The notes beneath the pieces were generated by a model. The model saw only the letters and a program-made list of their open reading frames with translations, was not told the DNA's origin and searched no databases. A program made the position numbers and the translations under genes. Below are positions 25,305 to 35,217 of a DNA stretch of 64,000 nt, in pieces (the first letter of the stretch is position 1; every line of letters begins with the position of its first letter). Origin of the DNA: Pedobacter planticolens (GTDB lineage Bacteria > Bacteroidota > Bacteroidia > Sphingobacteriales > Sphingobacteriaceae); the NCBI RefSeq assembly GCF_014172375.1, contig NZ_WNXD01000001.1, positions 868,001 through 932,000 on the forward strand, read 5' to 3'.

Positions 25305-28300
25305 ATGAGGAAAATTCTACTAAAAAGAATTTTGCGGAAAATTTCAATAACACTGCTCTGGTGTTTTATTCTGCAAATTAATGCTTCGACTACTTACGCA
25401 AAAAGTAGTACAACAATCAATTACTCAACATTAAAAATTGATTTTAGAGAAAACAACAATTTCAAAGTCAGTACTTCAGCAACAAATTTATTTGCCGATG
25501 TATCTGGAGTTGTAAAAGATGCTAATGGATCTCCAATACCTGGTGTTGGCGTTAAAGTTAAAGGAACGCAAAATGCAGTTAGTACCGATGGGGATGGTAA
25601 ATTCACATTAAGAAACGTAAGTACTGGAGCGGTAATCGAGTTTACCAGTATCGGTATGAAAACTCAAGATGTTGTTTACAATGGTCAAACGACTATTCAA
25701 ATAACCTTACTTGATGATGCAACAGGCCTTAATGAAGTAATTGTAACAGCTTATGGCGGAAGTCAAAAAAGATCAAGTGTAACTGCTGCAATCTCTCAAA
25801 TTAGCGCTTCTGAGGTGATGAAATCTCCAACACCAAATCCAACAAATGCATTAATCGGTAAACTACCAGGTTTAATTGCAGTACAAACTAGTGGTCAGCC
25901 AGGAGCCGATGCAGCTTTACTAAGGGTTCGTGGTATTTCTACACTAAATGCAGCAAATTCAGCTGCAATTGTAGTTGTGGATGGTATCGAACGCCCTAGT
26001 TTTTCTGATGTAGATCCAAACGAAATTGAAACGGTAACCGTGCTAAAAGATGCAGCTTCAACAGCTGTATATGGTTTAAAAGGTGCGAATGGTGTAATTG
26101 TAATTACTACCAAACAAGGTAAAATTGGCAAACCAAAAGTAACGTACACAGGTAATTACGCTGCTCAAACCTATACAGGATTGGCTATCGGATTACCTGC
26201 CTATGAAAATGCTTCTTTGTTAAATCTATCTTATCGTAATGATGGTAAAACAGCTCCATTTTCAGATGCGGAAATTCAAAAATTTGCAGATAAATCTGAT
26301 CCAATAGGCTATCCTGATGTGCAATGGTTTGATTATTTAACTAAAAAGTATTATTCTCAAACGCAACACAATATTCAAATTAATGGTGGGACTAAAGTAT
26401 CTAAGTATTTTGTGTCTGCTGGTTATGCTTTTCAGGATGGTATTTTTAAGAAATTTCCATCACCATACGGTATAAATACAGTTCCAAATTACAATAGATA
26501 CAATTTCCGTTCTAATGTTGATTTAACCTTAAATAAAGATTTTACGGTAGGTATTAAGTTGGGTGGTCGTTTTGCAACACGTTACCAACCTTCTGGTTTA
26601 TTATCTTCATCAGCTTTCTCTTACGATACTATCGAAGGAATGATTTCTCGTATTTTACAAGTTCCAGCCTATGCGTATCCTGTTACTTTACCCGATGGAA
26701 GAATTACAGCAAATCCAAATGTGGGTACCAATATTTGGAATCCATACGCGGTTTTAACACGTTTTGGTACACGTAATGATGATATCAATACGATAGAAAG
26801 TACATTCAATGTAAACTATAAATTAGATTTTGTTACTAAAGGTTTAGCATTTAAAGGAAACTTTGCTTATGATTCGTATTATAACAATGTTGAAAGAAGA
26901 AATGCCAACTGGGCATCTTACGTATATAACCCACAAACAGGTGCGGTAACTTTATCAACCGATACGAGAAATCGTGACGAACCTTTAGGTGCTGTACAAG
27001 ATGGTGGTATAACTACAGGAAACACTACGACCAACTTGCAGGCGGGTTTTACCTATGCAAGAGTATTTGGTAAGCACAATGTTAGTGCATTAGCATTGGG
27101 TACTCGTCAATTGATAAGGGGAGTGGGTACTACCACTTTTACAGCTCCTCCAAGAGCAGCACAAGGCGTAGTTGGAAATGTTGACTATAACTATGATGAT
27201 CGTTATTTCATTGGCGCAAGTGCAACTTATAATGGTTCAGAAAACTTTGCGCCAGGATTAAGATATGGTTTCTTCCCAGCTTTCTCTGCTGGTTATACCT
27301 TAACAAATGAACATTTTTGGAACAAGAATAAAGTATTGAGTTATTTGAAATTTAGAGGTAGTTATGGTTTGGTTGGTAACGATCAAGGTATTGGCCGTTT
27401 CTTGTACTTAACTTCTTATAATCCTTCTGGTCCATCAGTGCCATTTGGTAACCCATCGTCTATTACCAACTTCCCAACGGTAAATCTTCCAGATGCTAAC
27501 TTAGGTAATCCCGAGTTAACTTGGGAAACAGGTACCAAAAGAAATATTGGTATGGAAGCCCGTTTATTTACTGATCGCCTGAAAATAACAGCAGATATTT
27601 TTGATGAAACGCGTAAAGATATTTTGCTTGATCCATTAAGTGGCTCTGCTTTATTCGGACATGTTTATCCAAAACTAAATAGAGGTGTTGTTTATAATAA
27701 AGGATATGAAGTTGAAATAGATTATCAAGGTAAAATTGGTAATGTACTACTTGGTATCAACGGACAAGTTGGTTATGCCAAAAACAGAATTGTTGAAAAT
27801 GATGAACCAGAAGGTCTTCCTGCATCACAAGTAAGAAAAGGAACAACTGTTGGACAGTTTTTTGGATATGTGAACGATGGATTTTATACTTCGGCTGCAG
27901 ATATTGCTGCTTCACCTAAACAACAAGGCTTTAATCCAATTCCTGGAGATTTAAAATTCAAGGATTTAGATGGCGATGGTATCATAACCACATTAGATCA
28001 GCAAGCAATTGGTTATTCTAATAGTCCAGAGTATATCTACAGTTTCACACCTCGTTTTAGCTATAAAGCATTTAGCTTTTCTGCTATGTTCCAAGGTGCT
28101 GCACATGTAAGCTCAAACGTAATTTTATCAGAACAAAATAATGGTCAGCAAATGTATGAGTTCATGTTAAACTCGTGGACACCAGCCAATGCTGCAACTG
28201 CTACTTGGCCTGCATTACACTCAAGAGGAACAGCATCATTAAACTACTCGAATAATGATTATACACTTCAAAACAGTGCTTACCTGAAACTTAGGAACGT

Positions 28301-28514
28301 AGAAATCTCTTATAATTTGCCTCAAAGCTTTATGAAAAGCTTAAAAATTGCAAGTGCTAGAGTGTATTTAAATGGACAGAACTTATACACTTGGACCAAA
28401 TTTAAGATGTACGTAGATCCAGAAAACTTAAACGTGGTAAATCAGGCTTTTCCATTGCAAGCACTTTATCCGAGCTCGAGAGTTTACAATATTGGTTTAC
28501 AAGTTAATTTCTAA
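25305..28514 (+). CDS. SusC-family TonB-linked transporter, pair 1
   Basis: This 1069-residue protein has a long, basic signal region (MRKILLKRILRKISITLLWC, ending near residue 33). A linker and a CarboxypepD_reg-like domain follow (DVSGVVKDANGSPIPGVGVK). The plug has EVIVTAYGGSQKRSSVT, LLRVRGISTLN and VTVLKDAASTAVYGLKGANG, and the barrel ends in Phe (VNF). It should import oligosaccharides released at the surface. It is followed by SusD after 2 bp and a second SusC/SusD pair in the same direction. Its promoter region carries a 19-bp direct repeat. Confidence 0.94.
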   Translation: MRKILLKRILRKISITLLWCFILQINASTTYAKSSTTINYSTLKIDFRENNNFKVSTSATNLFADVSGVVKDANGSPIPGVGVKVKGTQNAVSTDGDGKFTLRNVSTGAVIEFTSIGMKTQDVVYNGQTTIQITLLDDATGLNEVIVTAYGGSQKRSSVTAAISQISASEVMKSPTPNPTNALIGKLPGLIAVQTSGQPGADAALLRVRGISTLNAANSAAIVVVDGIERPSFSDVDPNEIETVTVLKDAASTAVYGLKGANGVIVITTKQGKIGKPKVTYTGNYAAQTYTGLAIGLPAYENASLLNLSYRNDGKTAPFSDAEIQKFADKSDPIGYPDVQWFDYLTKKYYSQTQHNIQINGGTKVSKYFVSAGYAFQDGIFKKFPSPYGINTVPNYNRYNFRSNVDLTLNKDFTVGIKLGGRFATRYQPSGLLSSSAFSYDTIEGMISRILQVPAYAYPVTLPDGRITANPNVGTNIWNPYAVLTRFGTRNDDINTIESTFNVNYKLDFVTKGLAFKGNFAYDSYYNNVERRNANWASYVYNPQTGAVTLSTDTRNRDEPLGAVQDGGITTGNTTTNLQAGFTYARVFGKHNVSALALGTRQLIRGVGTTTFTAPPRAAQGVVGNVDYNYDDRYFIGASATYNGSENFAPGLRYGFFPAFSAGYTLTNEHFWNKNKVLSYLKFRGSYGLVGNDQGIGRFLYLTSYNPSGPSVPFGNPSSITNFPTVNLPDANLGNPELTWETGTKRNIGMEARLFTDRLKITADIFDETRKDILLDPLSGSALFGHVYPKLNRGVVYNKGYEVEIDYQGKIGNVLLGINGQVGYAKNRIVENDEPEGLPASQVRKGTTVGQFFGYVNDGFYTSAADIAASPKQQGFNPIPGDLKFKDLDGDGIITTLDQQAIGYSNSPEYIYSFTPRFSYKAFSFSAMFQGAAHVSSNVILSEQNNGQQMYEFMLNSWTPANAATATWPALHSRGTASLNYSNNDYTLQNSAYLKLRNVEISYNLPQSFMKSLKIASARVYLNGQNLYTWTKFKMYVDPENLNVVNQAFPLQALYPSSRVYNIGLQVNF

Positions 28515-28516
28515 AG

Positions 28517-30259
28517 ATGATGAAAAACTATAAAATATATACAGCAGTTGTTTTATTAACGCTCTGTTTGGTTTCCTGCAAAAAGGATTTCTTGGAAAGG
28601 ACGCCAGGAACTCCATTAAGTGAGGAAGAAATCTTTGCAGATCCTGCTCAGGCAGCCAAATTTGCAGATAATGCTTATAACTATACCATTACAAAATATG
28701 TTCGTTTTAATGATCACAGAGGATGTGTGGCACAAGCCTCAGATGAAGCCGTTTCTGGTAACTCTGAAGGAACTGTTACATCACTAAACCGTGGTTTATA
28801 CCATGAACATTCAACTCAAGCATCTTTAAATGATATTGGTGATATCTGGAAAAGAATGTATGCAGGAATTGCCATCAATAATAAAATGTTGGCTAATTTA
28901 TCAAAAGTACCGCCAGCACCACCTGCAACTGTTCCAATTTTCGATCCGAAAAGGGTAGAAGGTGAAATGCGGTTTCTACGTGCCATGTCTTATTTCGAAT
29001 TGACCAAAAGATTTGGTGGCGTTCCAATTATAGATAAAGTATATGAAGTAAAAGATGATATCAATATTCCACGTTCATCATTTGCTACAGTAACTGCATT
29101 TATTTTGAGCGATTTAGAAATTGCAATTAACAAACTTGGTGAAGAAGGAACTTATACTGCTTCCAATTACGGTAGACCAACTGTTGGTGCGGCTCAAGCA
29201 TTAAAAGCTCGTGTATTGTTATATGCTGCTAGTCCATTAAATAATCCAACGGGAGATAAAACCAAATGGAAAGCTGCTGCAGATGCTTCACTTGCCTTAA
29301 TGGATGGAAGATATGCTCTACAAGCTACTTATGGCGATATATTGAATGTTCCAAATTCTCCAGAATATATCATGATTAGAATTAAAGGAAATACGCCTTT
29401 AGCTGGTGAAATGATGCAAGATTTCTCTATGTCTCCAGGCTCTGGTGGTGCGCAAGGTCAAATGAACCCTACGCAAAACCACGTAGATATGTACGAAATG
29501 GCGAATGGTAAAGCAATTACAGACCCAACTTCTGGTTATGATCCAAATAATCCTTATGTGGGTAGAGAACCTCGTTTTTACAATAATATTATTTACAACG
29601 ATTTGCCATGGCAGGGTAGAAGAATACAGATGTGGTCTACGCTTACTACAGCGGGTACACCTCCAGTTACTTCAACTACTTATGGTTTAGATTGGAATCC
29701 TGGTAACATCACTTACACTGCAACTCGTTATTACTGCAAAAAATACTGGCCAGAAGTATACAGAACTGTAGGTGGAAGCACAACTTTATTGAATTACATC
29801 TATTTCCGCTATGCAGAAGTATTATTAAACTATGCAGAAGCACAAAATGAGGCAGATTATAAGGTTGATGACGCTACTGTTTACAAAGCGCTTGATGATA
29901 TTCGTAAACGTGCTGGTATTGCATTAGGTGTAAATGGTCATTATGGGTTAAAATCTGCAATGAGTCAAGTCGAAATGCGTGATGCGATTAGACACGAACG
30001 TGCTATAGAATTAGCTTTTGAAGATCACCGCTGGTATGATATTATGCGCTGGAAAATTGGCGCAACTACTATTGGTGTACCAATGAAAGGTATGGATGTG
30101 TTTAAGAATGCAAATGGTTCTTTCACGTATACACCAATCGTTTTAGGTGTGGGTTTCCAAAAAACATGGACTGAAAAGCAAAACCTTTATCCAGTTCCTA
30201 GAACTGAGATTTATAAAAGTAAAGGGGTGCTTACTCAAAACCCAGGTTGGGAAAATTAG
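28517..30259 (+). CDS. SusD-family glycan-binding lipoprotein, pair 1
   Basis: This 580-residue lipoprotein has the lipobox LCLVSC (Cys about residue 21), then KKDFLERTPGTPLSEEEIF. It carries the SusD markers GEMRFLRAMSYFELTKRFGG, ALKARVLLYAASPLNNP and a C-terminal RHERAIELAFEDHRWYDIMR. It caps the preceding SusC and binds substrate on the cell surface. The length is normal for the large SusD_RagB plus SusD-like_3 architecture. Pair 2 starts 36 bp later. Confidence 0.93.
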   Translation: MMKNYKIYTAVVLLTLCLVSCKKDFLERTPGTPLSEEEIFADPAQAAKFADNAYNYTITKYVRFNDHRGCVAQASDEAVSGNSEGTVTSLNRGLYHEHSTQASLNDIGDIWKRMYAGIAINNKMLANLSKVPPAPPATVPIFDPKRVEGEMRFLRAMSYFELTKRFGGVPIIDKVYEVKDDINIPRSSFATVTAFILSDLEIAINKLGEEGTYTASNYGRPTVGAAQALKARVLLYAASPLNNPTGDKTKWKAAADASLALMDGRYALQATYGDILNVPNSPEYIMIRIKGNTPLAGEMMQDFSMSPGSGGAQGQMNPTQNHVDMYEMANGKAITDPTSGYDPNNPYVGREPRFYNNIIYNDLPWQGRRIQMWSTLTTAGTPPVTSTTYGLDWNPGNITYTATRYYCKKYWPEVYRTVGGSTTLLNYIYFRYAEVLLNYAEAQNEADYKVDDATVYKALDDIRKRAGIALGVNGHYGLKSAMSQVEMRDAIRHERAIELAFEDHRWYDIMRWKIGATTIGVPMKGMDVFKNANGSFTYTPIVLGVGFQKTWTEKQNLYPVPRTEIYKSKGVLTQNPGWEN

Positions 30260-30295
30260 TTAATCAATATAACGCTAAAAAGATTTTATTCAATT

Positions 30296-33200
30296 ATGAA
30301 ATTATCAAAATCAAAATATATAGTATGCCTTCTATTTTTATGGATGGCAGTACTAAACGTTTACGGGCAAAGGCCTGATGAACAACTAACTGTAAGTGGA
30401 AAGGTTACCGATCAGGATAAAAAACCATTACATGGAGTATCAATTTCTATTCAAGAAGATAAAAAAAATAGAACAGTTAATACCAACTCAAATGGAGAGT
30501 ATACTATTGATGCATCCACAAGTGACGTATTAGTGTTTAAAATAATTGGTTATGGTACCATATTTAAACCTGCTAGTGAAATAAATAACGGTTCAGTTGT
30601 GCTTACAAAATCATTAATAGATGCTGGCGATGATGATGTAGTATATATCCCATTTGGGGTTAGAAAGAGAAGAGAAGTTACAGCTACGATAAGCACCATT
30701 TCGGCTCGTGATCTTCCTCAAATACCTTCATCTTCATTAACAAATGTATTTACAGGTAGGCTCCCAGGATTATCAATTTATCCAAGTGGCTCTCAACAAC
30801 CTGGTTATGATGTTTCTAGTTTCTTAGTTCGTGGTCGTTCATCGTATAACAGTAACCAAGAGCCTTTAGTTTTGGTTGATGGAATTGAGCGTAGTTTCGC
30901 TGCAATGGATTTAGGTGAGATTGAAAGTGTAAGTGTGTTAAAAGATGCTGCAACTTTGGCTTGGTATGGTATGTACGCTGCAAATGGCGTAATTTATGTT
31001 AAAACCAGACGTGGAAGTGCAACATCAACCAAAGTAACTTTTGATGCTCAGGCTGGTTTGCAAGCGCCATTACAAATTGCACAACCTTTAGATTCTTATA
31101 CCTACGCAACGTTATACAATGAAGCCGCAATTAATAGCGGAGGAACTGCAGTTTATAGTCCAGCAGCTTTACAGGCTTATCAGGATGGATCTGATCCATA
31201 TAAATACCCAAACAATAATTTTGTGAAGCAATTTACAAAAAACGTAGCCCCAACTCAACGTTATGTAGCTACGGTAACTGGTGGAAATGCATTTTTAAAA
31301 TATTATACCTTATTAAGTGCTTATCAACAAGGTGGTTTCTATAAAGGCGGTCATAATGAAACCTATGATGCTAACACCAATTTTAACAGGTATAACTTAA
31401 GGACAAATATTGATTTACACGTTAATAAAAACTTAGATGTTGCTTTAGATATCGGTGGGAGAATAACCAATTTAACTTTCCCAAATCAAGGAACAGCAGC
31501 ATTTTTAAACGCTGTGTATTCAACTCCAGCAAATGCTTTTCCAGTTCTTAATCCTGATGGGTCTTATGGTGGAACGTCAATCTTTCCAGCAGCCAACCCA
31601 AAAGCAATGTTAGAGGCAAGAGGTGCAAGTACAGATTTAGTGCGTAACATGATTGCCACAATTAGCGCTAAACAAAAAATGGATGGCATTTTAAAAGGTT
31701 TATCTGCTGAAGTATTTTATGCGTATGATATAGCTGGTGCCTATCGTTCTGGATTTACGCAGACGTATGCAACTTTCGAATCTAATGGTGCTGGAGGATA
31801 TCTTCCTGGATATGGAACAGCAAGTAAAGTAGATTACTTAGGAAATGCATTTTCGGGTAATATTAAGAAAAGTGAATTTTGGGCTGGTTTAGATTACGAT
31901 AGAACTTTTGGAGATCATGATGTTAAATTTAGCTCAAGAGTTTCGAGACAGGTTTATTCTGTTTTCGGAAACCTTGATACTAGACGTGAGGGGATATCAA
32001 ATCGTTTAACCTATGGCTTTAAACAACGCTATTTTGTTGATTTAACGGCAGGTTATTCTGGTTCGGAAAATTTTGCAGTTGGACAAAGATTTGGGTTTTT
32101 CCCTGCAGCATCTGTGGGCTGGATTATTTCTGATGAAAATTTCATGAAAAGTACAAGTTCATTTCTTGATCTCTTGAAAATTAGAGGTTCTTATGGTTTA
32201 GTAGGTAACGATGCAATTGGAAACGCAAGAAGATTTGCATTTAACGATTTCTTCTCTCGAAGCACAACTGGTTATACTTTTGGAACAGGCTATGCTGGCG
32301 TAGGTGGTACCGCTCAATTGGCATTAGGTAATCCGTATTTAACTTGGGAGAAAGCTTACAAAACAAGTGTAGGTTTTGATGCTAAACTATTTAAACAAGC
32401 CTTCTCAATCAGTGCTGATTACTTCTATGAAATTAGAAAAGACTTAGCAACTGGTTCTCAATTGCCAAGTACACTAGGTCAAACTTTGGTTTATGTAAAC
32501 GAAGGTGAGGCTTCTTATAAAGGATTTGAAACTGGTATTAATTACAACAAAAAAATCGGAAGCGTTGATTTAAATGTTTTCGGAAACTATACTTATCAAG
32601 TAAGTAAAATCTTAAAAATTAACGAAGCTGCAAATTTACCAGCTTACCAAAAATCAGTTGGTCATCCAATTACAAGTGTCATCAGCCCTGCTGCAACAGC
32701 TAATTCTGGTGCTGGTTATATCAGTAGCATGTATAAATCGATGGGGATTTTCCAATCTCAAGCAGAAATAGATGCAGCTCCAAAACAATTATTATCTAAG
32801 GATGTAAAACCTGGTGATATCAGATATGTAGATCAGAATGGTGATGGAATCATCAATGGTTTAGATATCGTTAAAACAGATTACAACTTTGTACCTAATT
32901 CAGTTTTTGGCCTCGGTGCTTCGGTTGCTGTAAAGGGATTTGATTTAAACTTCTTGTTTCAAGGAACAGTAGGTAGTTCAGTAACTATTCAACAATTGGT
33001 AAATGCTGGAAACACCAACAATGGTTTCTTAAATCAATTTAGTGTAGATAGGTGGACTCCTACAAATACATCGGCTCCATATCCAAGATTATTAATTGCT
33101 GATCGTGGTAACAATACAGCGAACTCTGATTTCTGGATTCGTTCTAGCGATTATGTGAGATTGAAAAACGTAGAGCTAGGTTATTCACTATCTGATCGAT

Positions 33201-33373
33201 TTGTTAAAAAACTAAAATTATCTCAATTGAGATTTTATGTAAGCGGATTAAACTTATTGACTTTTAGTAAATTAAATGATTTAAATATCGATCCAGAACT
33301 ACCAGAATCTGGTTTTAACTCCTCATATCCGTACATGAAAATCTATTCATTCGGTGTTAATTTGAAATTTTAA
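30296..33373 (+). CDS. SusC-family TonB-linked transporter, pair 2
   Basis: This 1025-residue protein has a signal peptide to about residue 24 (VLNVYGQ), then a regulatory-like domain (LTVSGKVTDQDKKPLHGVSI). The plug contains FLVRGRSSYNSNQEPLVLVD and VSVLKDAATLAWYGMYAANG. Before the plug comes DVVYIPFGVRKRREVTATIS, which replaces the usual EVVVTGYG box, as seen in a subset of SusC proteins. The barrel ends in NLKF. It is the second transporter of the locus and may take a different fragment of the same glycan. It is 36% or so diverged by eye from pair 1, so this is not a recent duplication. Confidence 0.93.
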   Translation: MKLSKSKYIVCLLFLWMAVLNVYGQRPDEQLTVSGKVTDQDKKPLHGVSISIQEDKKNRTVNTNSNGEYTIDASTSDVLVFKIIGYGTIFKPASEINNGSVVLTKSLIDAGDDDVVYIPFGVRKRREVTATISTISARDLPQIPSSSLTNVFTGRLPGLSIYPSGSQQPGYDVSSFLVRGRSSYNSNQEPLVLVDGIERSFAAMDLGEIESVSVLKDAATLAWYGMYAANGVIYVKTRRGSATSTKVTFDAQAGLQAPLQIAQPLDSYTYATLYNEAAINSGGTAVYSPAALQAYQDGSDPYKYPNNNFVKQFTKNVAPTQRYVATVTGGNAFLKYYTLLSAYQQGGFYKGGHNETYDANTNFNRYNLRTNIDLHVNKNLDVALDIGGRITNLTFPNQGTAAFLNAVYSTPANAFPVLNPDGSYGGTSIFPAANPKAMLEARGASTDLVRNMIATISAKQKMDGILKGLSAEVFYAYDIAGAYRSGFTQTYATFESNGAGGYLPGYGTASKVDYLGNAFSGNIKKSEFWAGLDYDRTFGDHDVKFSSRVSRQVYSVFGNLDTRREGISNRLTYGFKQRYFVDLTAGYSGSENFAVGQRFGFFPAASVGWIISDENFMKSTSSFLDLLKIRGSYGLVGNDAIGNARRFAFNDFFSRSTTGYTFGTGYAGVGGTAQLALGNPYLTWEKAYKTSVGFDAKLFKQAFSISADYFYEIRKDLATGSQLPSTLGQTLVYVNEGEASYKGFETGINYNKKIGSVDLNVFGNYTYQVSKILKINEAANLPAYQKSVGHPITSVISPAATANSGAGYISSMYKSMGIFQSQAEIDAAPKQLLSKDVKPGDIRYVDQNGDGIINGLDIVKTDYNFVPNSVFGLGASVAVKGFDLNFLFQGTVGSSVTIQQLVNAGNTNNGFLNQFSVDRWTPTNTSAPYPRLLIADRGNNTANSDFWIRSSDYVRLKNVELGYSLSDRFVKKLKLSQLRFYVSGLNLLTFSKLNDLNIDPELPESGFNSSYPYMKIYSFGVNLKF

Positions 33374-33375
33374 TT

Positions 33376-35133
33376 ATGATGAAGATGAAAAAATATATAT
33401 GCTATATATTCCTTGCGACGATGTTAATCTCACAAGGGTGTGAAAAAGATAGCTTTCTTCAAGATGGGTCTTTTAGTGGTGATAATAATGTTACTGAAGC
33501 TCAACTTTGGGCAAACCCAGATTATGCAAGAAACTTTTTAAATAACGTTTATGCTACACTTTCTGATCGATATAATTTAGATGGAGATGGAGGTATATTG
33601 GCATCAGGCTCTGATGAAGCCGTAAACTCTAATTCAAACGGCGGAATAAATATTTTAAATAACGGTACTTGGGGCCCAGTAAGAACATTTGATGATGTAT
33701 ATGCCAATATGTATGCTGGTATTCGTAAAGCCAATATGTTTATTGAGAAAGCACCAACAAGCCCATTTATTGTATTGGATGAGTTGTTGCCTGCAAACGT
33801 TGCAGCAAACCAAACTTACGAATTGCAATTAGCTCGTTTAGTTGGTCAAGCATACTTTTTAAGAGCATTTTTCGAATTTGAGCTATTGAAACGTTATGGC
33901 AGTTTTGTAATTGTAGATCGTACATTAACCGTTAATGATGAATTAGATAAACCTCGTAATACATTTGATGAATGTGTTGCTCAAATTTCTAAGGATTGTG
34001 AAGATGCGATTACTAGATTGCCATTATCTCCTTCAGAGTGGAGAACTACAGATCGTGGTAGAGCTACAGGTACAGCTGCAATGGCATTAAAAGCAAGGTT
34101 GTTGTTGTATGCGGCTAGTCCACAATACAATTCAACTAATGATATCACTAAATGGCAAGCAGCAGCTGATGCAGCAAAAAGAATAATGGATACTGGTAAA
34201 CATGGTATCTACACTTCTTATCCAAACATTTGGTTATGGAATACTGCTGGAGCATTTAATAATGAGGTGATTTTTGCTACAGTTGCTAATGCTACAAATA
34301 CTATAGAACAAAACAATGCACCAGTAAGTTACGATGCGGCAAATGGTCGTACAAACCCAACTCAAGAAATGGTTGATGCTTATGAAATGAAAACAACTGG
34401 TAAGCCAATCAGTGATGCAACATCTGGTTATAGTGCGACTGCACCTTATACCAATCGCGATCCGAGATTAGGGTTTTCAGTTTTGTTTAATACTGCATCT
34501 GTACAGCCAGTTGTGGCTGCCAATAAATTTAAAAGTAAGGATGTAGAAACTTTTGTTGGTGGTAAAGATGGTTTAGGTTTAAATGTAAATGCTACGAAGA
34601 CAGGTTATTACATGCGCAAATATTTAAGTGAAAGTGCATCATGGGCTGGTACAACTACTACTATTCGTAGACCTTGGATTTTCTTTAGATATGCAGAAGT
34701 ATTGTTAAACTATGCAGAAGCATTAAATGAAGCACAGGGTGTAGTTGCATTAACACCAATTCTTAAAGCATTAAATGACATTAGAGCTAGAGGTGGTGTT
34801 GCGATGCCTGCTTTGCAAACTACAAATCCGGCAGGTAATGGTTATGTAGCGCCAACTCAAATAGAACTTCGTAAACGTATTCATAACGAACGTAGAGTAG
34901 AGTTAGCTTTTGAAGAGCACCGTTTCTTTGATGTTCGTCGTTGGAAAGAAGGTGAAACTACGTTTAATGGTCCAGTAAGTGGAATGAGAATAGTGCCAGT
35001 TACAGCAACTACATTCACTTATACCAGGTTTACTGTTGAAAGCAGATCGTTTACTGCTAAAAATTATTTATATCCAATTTCTCAAAACGAATTGAATAGA
35101 GCAACTAAACTAGGCCAAAATACAGGTTACTAA
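33376..35133 (+). CDS. SusD-family glycan-binding lipoprotein, pair 2
   Basis: This 585-residue protein starts 2 bp after SusC. The signal MKKYICYIFLATMLISQGC gives the lipid-anchored Cys near residue 22. SusD features are RLVGQAYFLRAFFEFELLKR, MALKARLLLYAASPQYN, ILKALNDIRARGG and RRVELAFEEHRFFDVRRWKE. It ends with the typical LYPISQNEL and a short tail. A stem-loop terminator lies 19 bp downstream, closing the four-gene transport operon. Confidence 0.93.
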   Translation: MMKMKKYICYIFLATMLISQGCEKDSFLQDGSFSGDNNVTEAQLWANPDYARNFLNNVYATLSDRYNLDGDGGILASGSDEAVNSNSNGGINILNNGTWGPVRTFDDVYANMYAGIRKANMFIEKAPTSPFIVLDELLPANVAANQTYELQLARLVGQAYFLRAFFEFELLKRYGSFVIVDRTLTVNDELDKPRNTFDECVAQISKDCEDAITRLPLSPSEWRTTDRGRATGTAAMALKARLLLYAASPQYNSTNDITKWQAAADAAKRIMDTGKHGIYTSYPNIWLWNTAGAFNNEVIFATVANATNTIEQNNAPVSYDAANGRTNPTQEMVDAYEMKTTGKPISDATSGYSATAPYTNRDPRLGFSVLFNTASVQPVVAANKFKSKDVETFVGGKDGLGLNVNATKTGYYMRKYLSESASWAGTTTTIRRPWIFFRYAEVLLNYAEALNEAQGVVALTPILKALNDIRARGGVAMPALQTTNPAGNGYVAPTQIELRKRIHNERRVELAFEEHRFFDVRRWKEGETTFNGPVSGMRIVPVTATTFTYTRFTVESRSFTAKNYLYPISQNELNRATKLGQNTGY

Positions 35134-35151
35134 CCTAAACCAAATTCATTC

Positions 35152-35190
35152 AACTACCTGGTTGCTTTTGCAGTCAGGTAGTTATTAAAA
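35152..35190 (+). terminator. stem-loop between SusD and GH2
   Basis: AACTACCTG (35152-35160) pairs perfectly with CAGGTAGTT (35175-35183), followed by ATTAAAA. It separates the transport operon from the enzyme genes, so the enzymes may be expressed partly by read-through. Confidence 0.6.
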
Positions 35191-35217
35191 TACTTCTGCT
35201 ATAATCCACCTATCCGT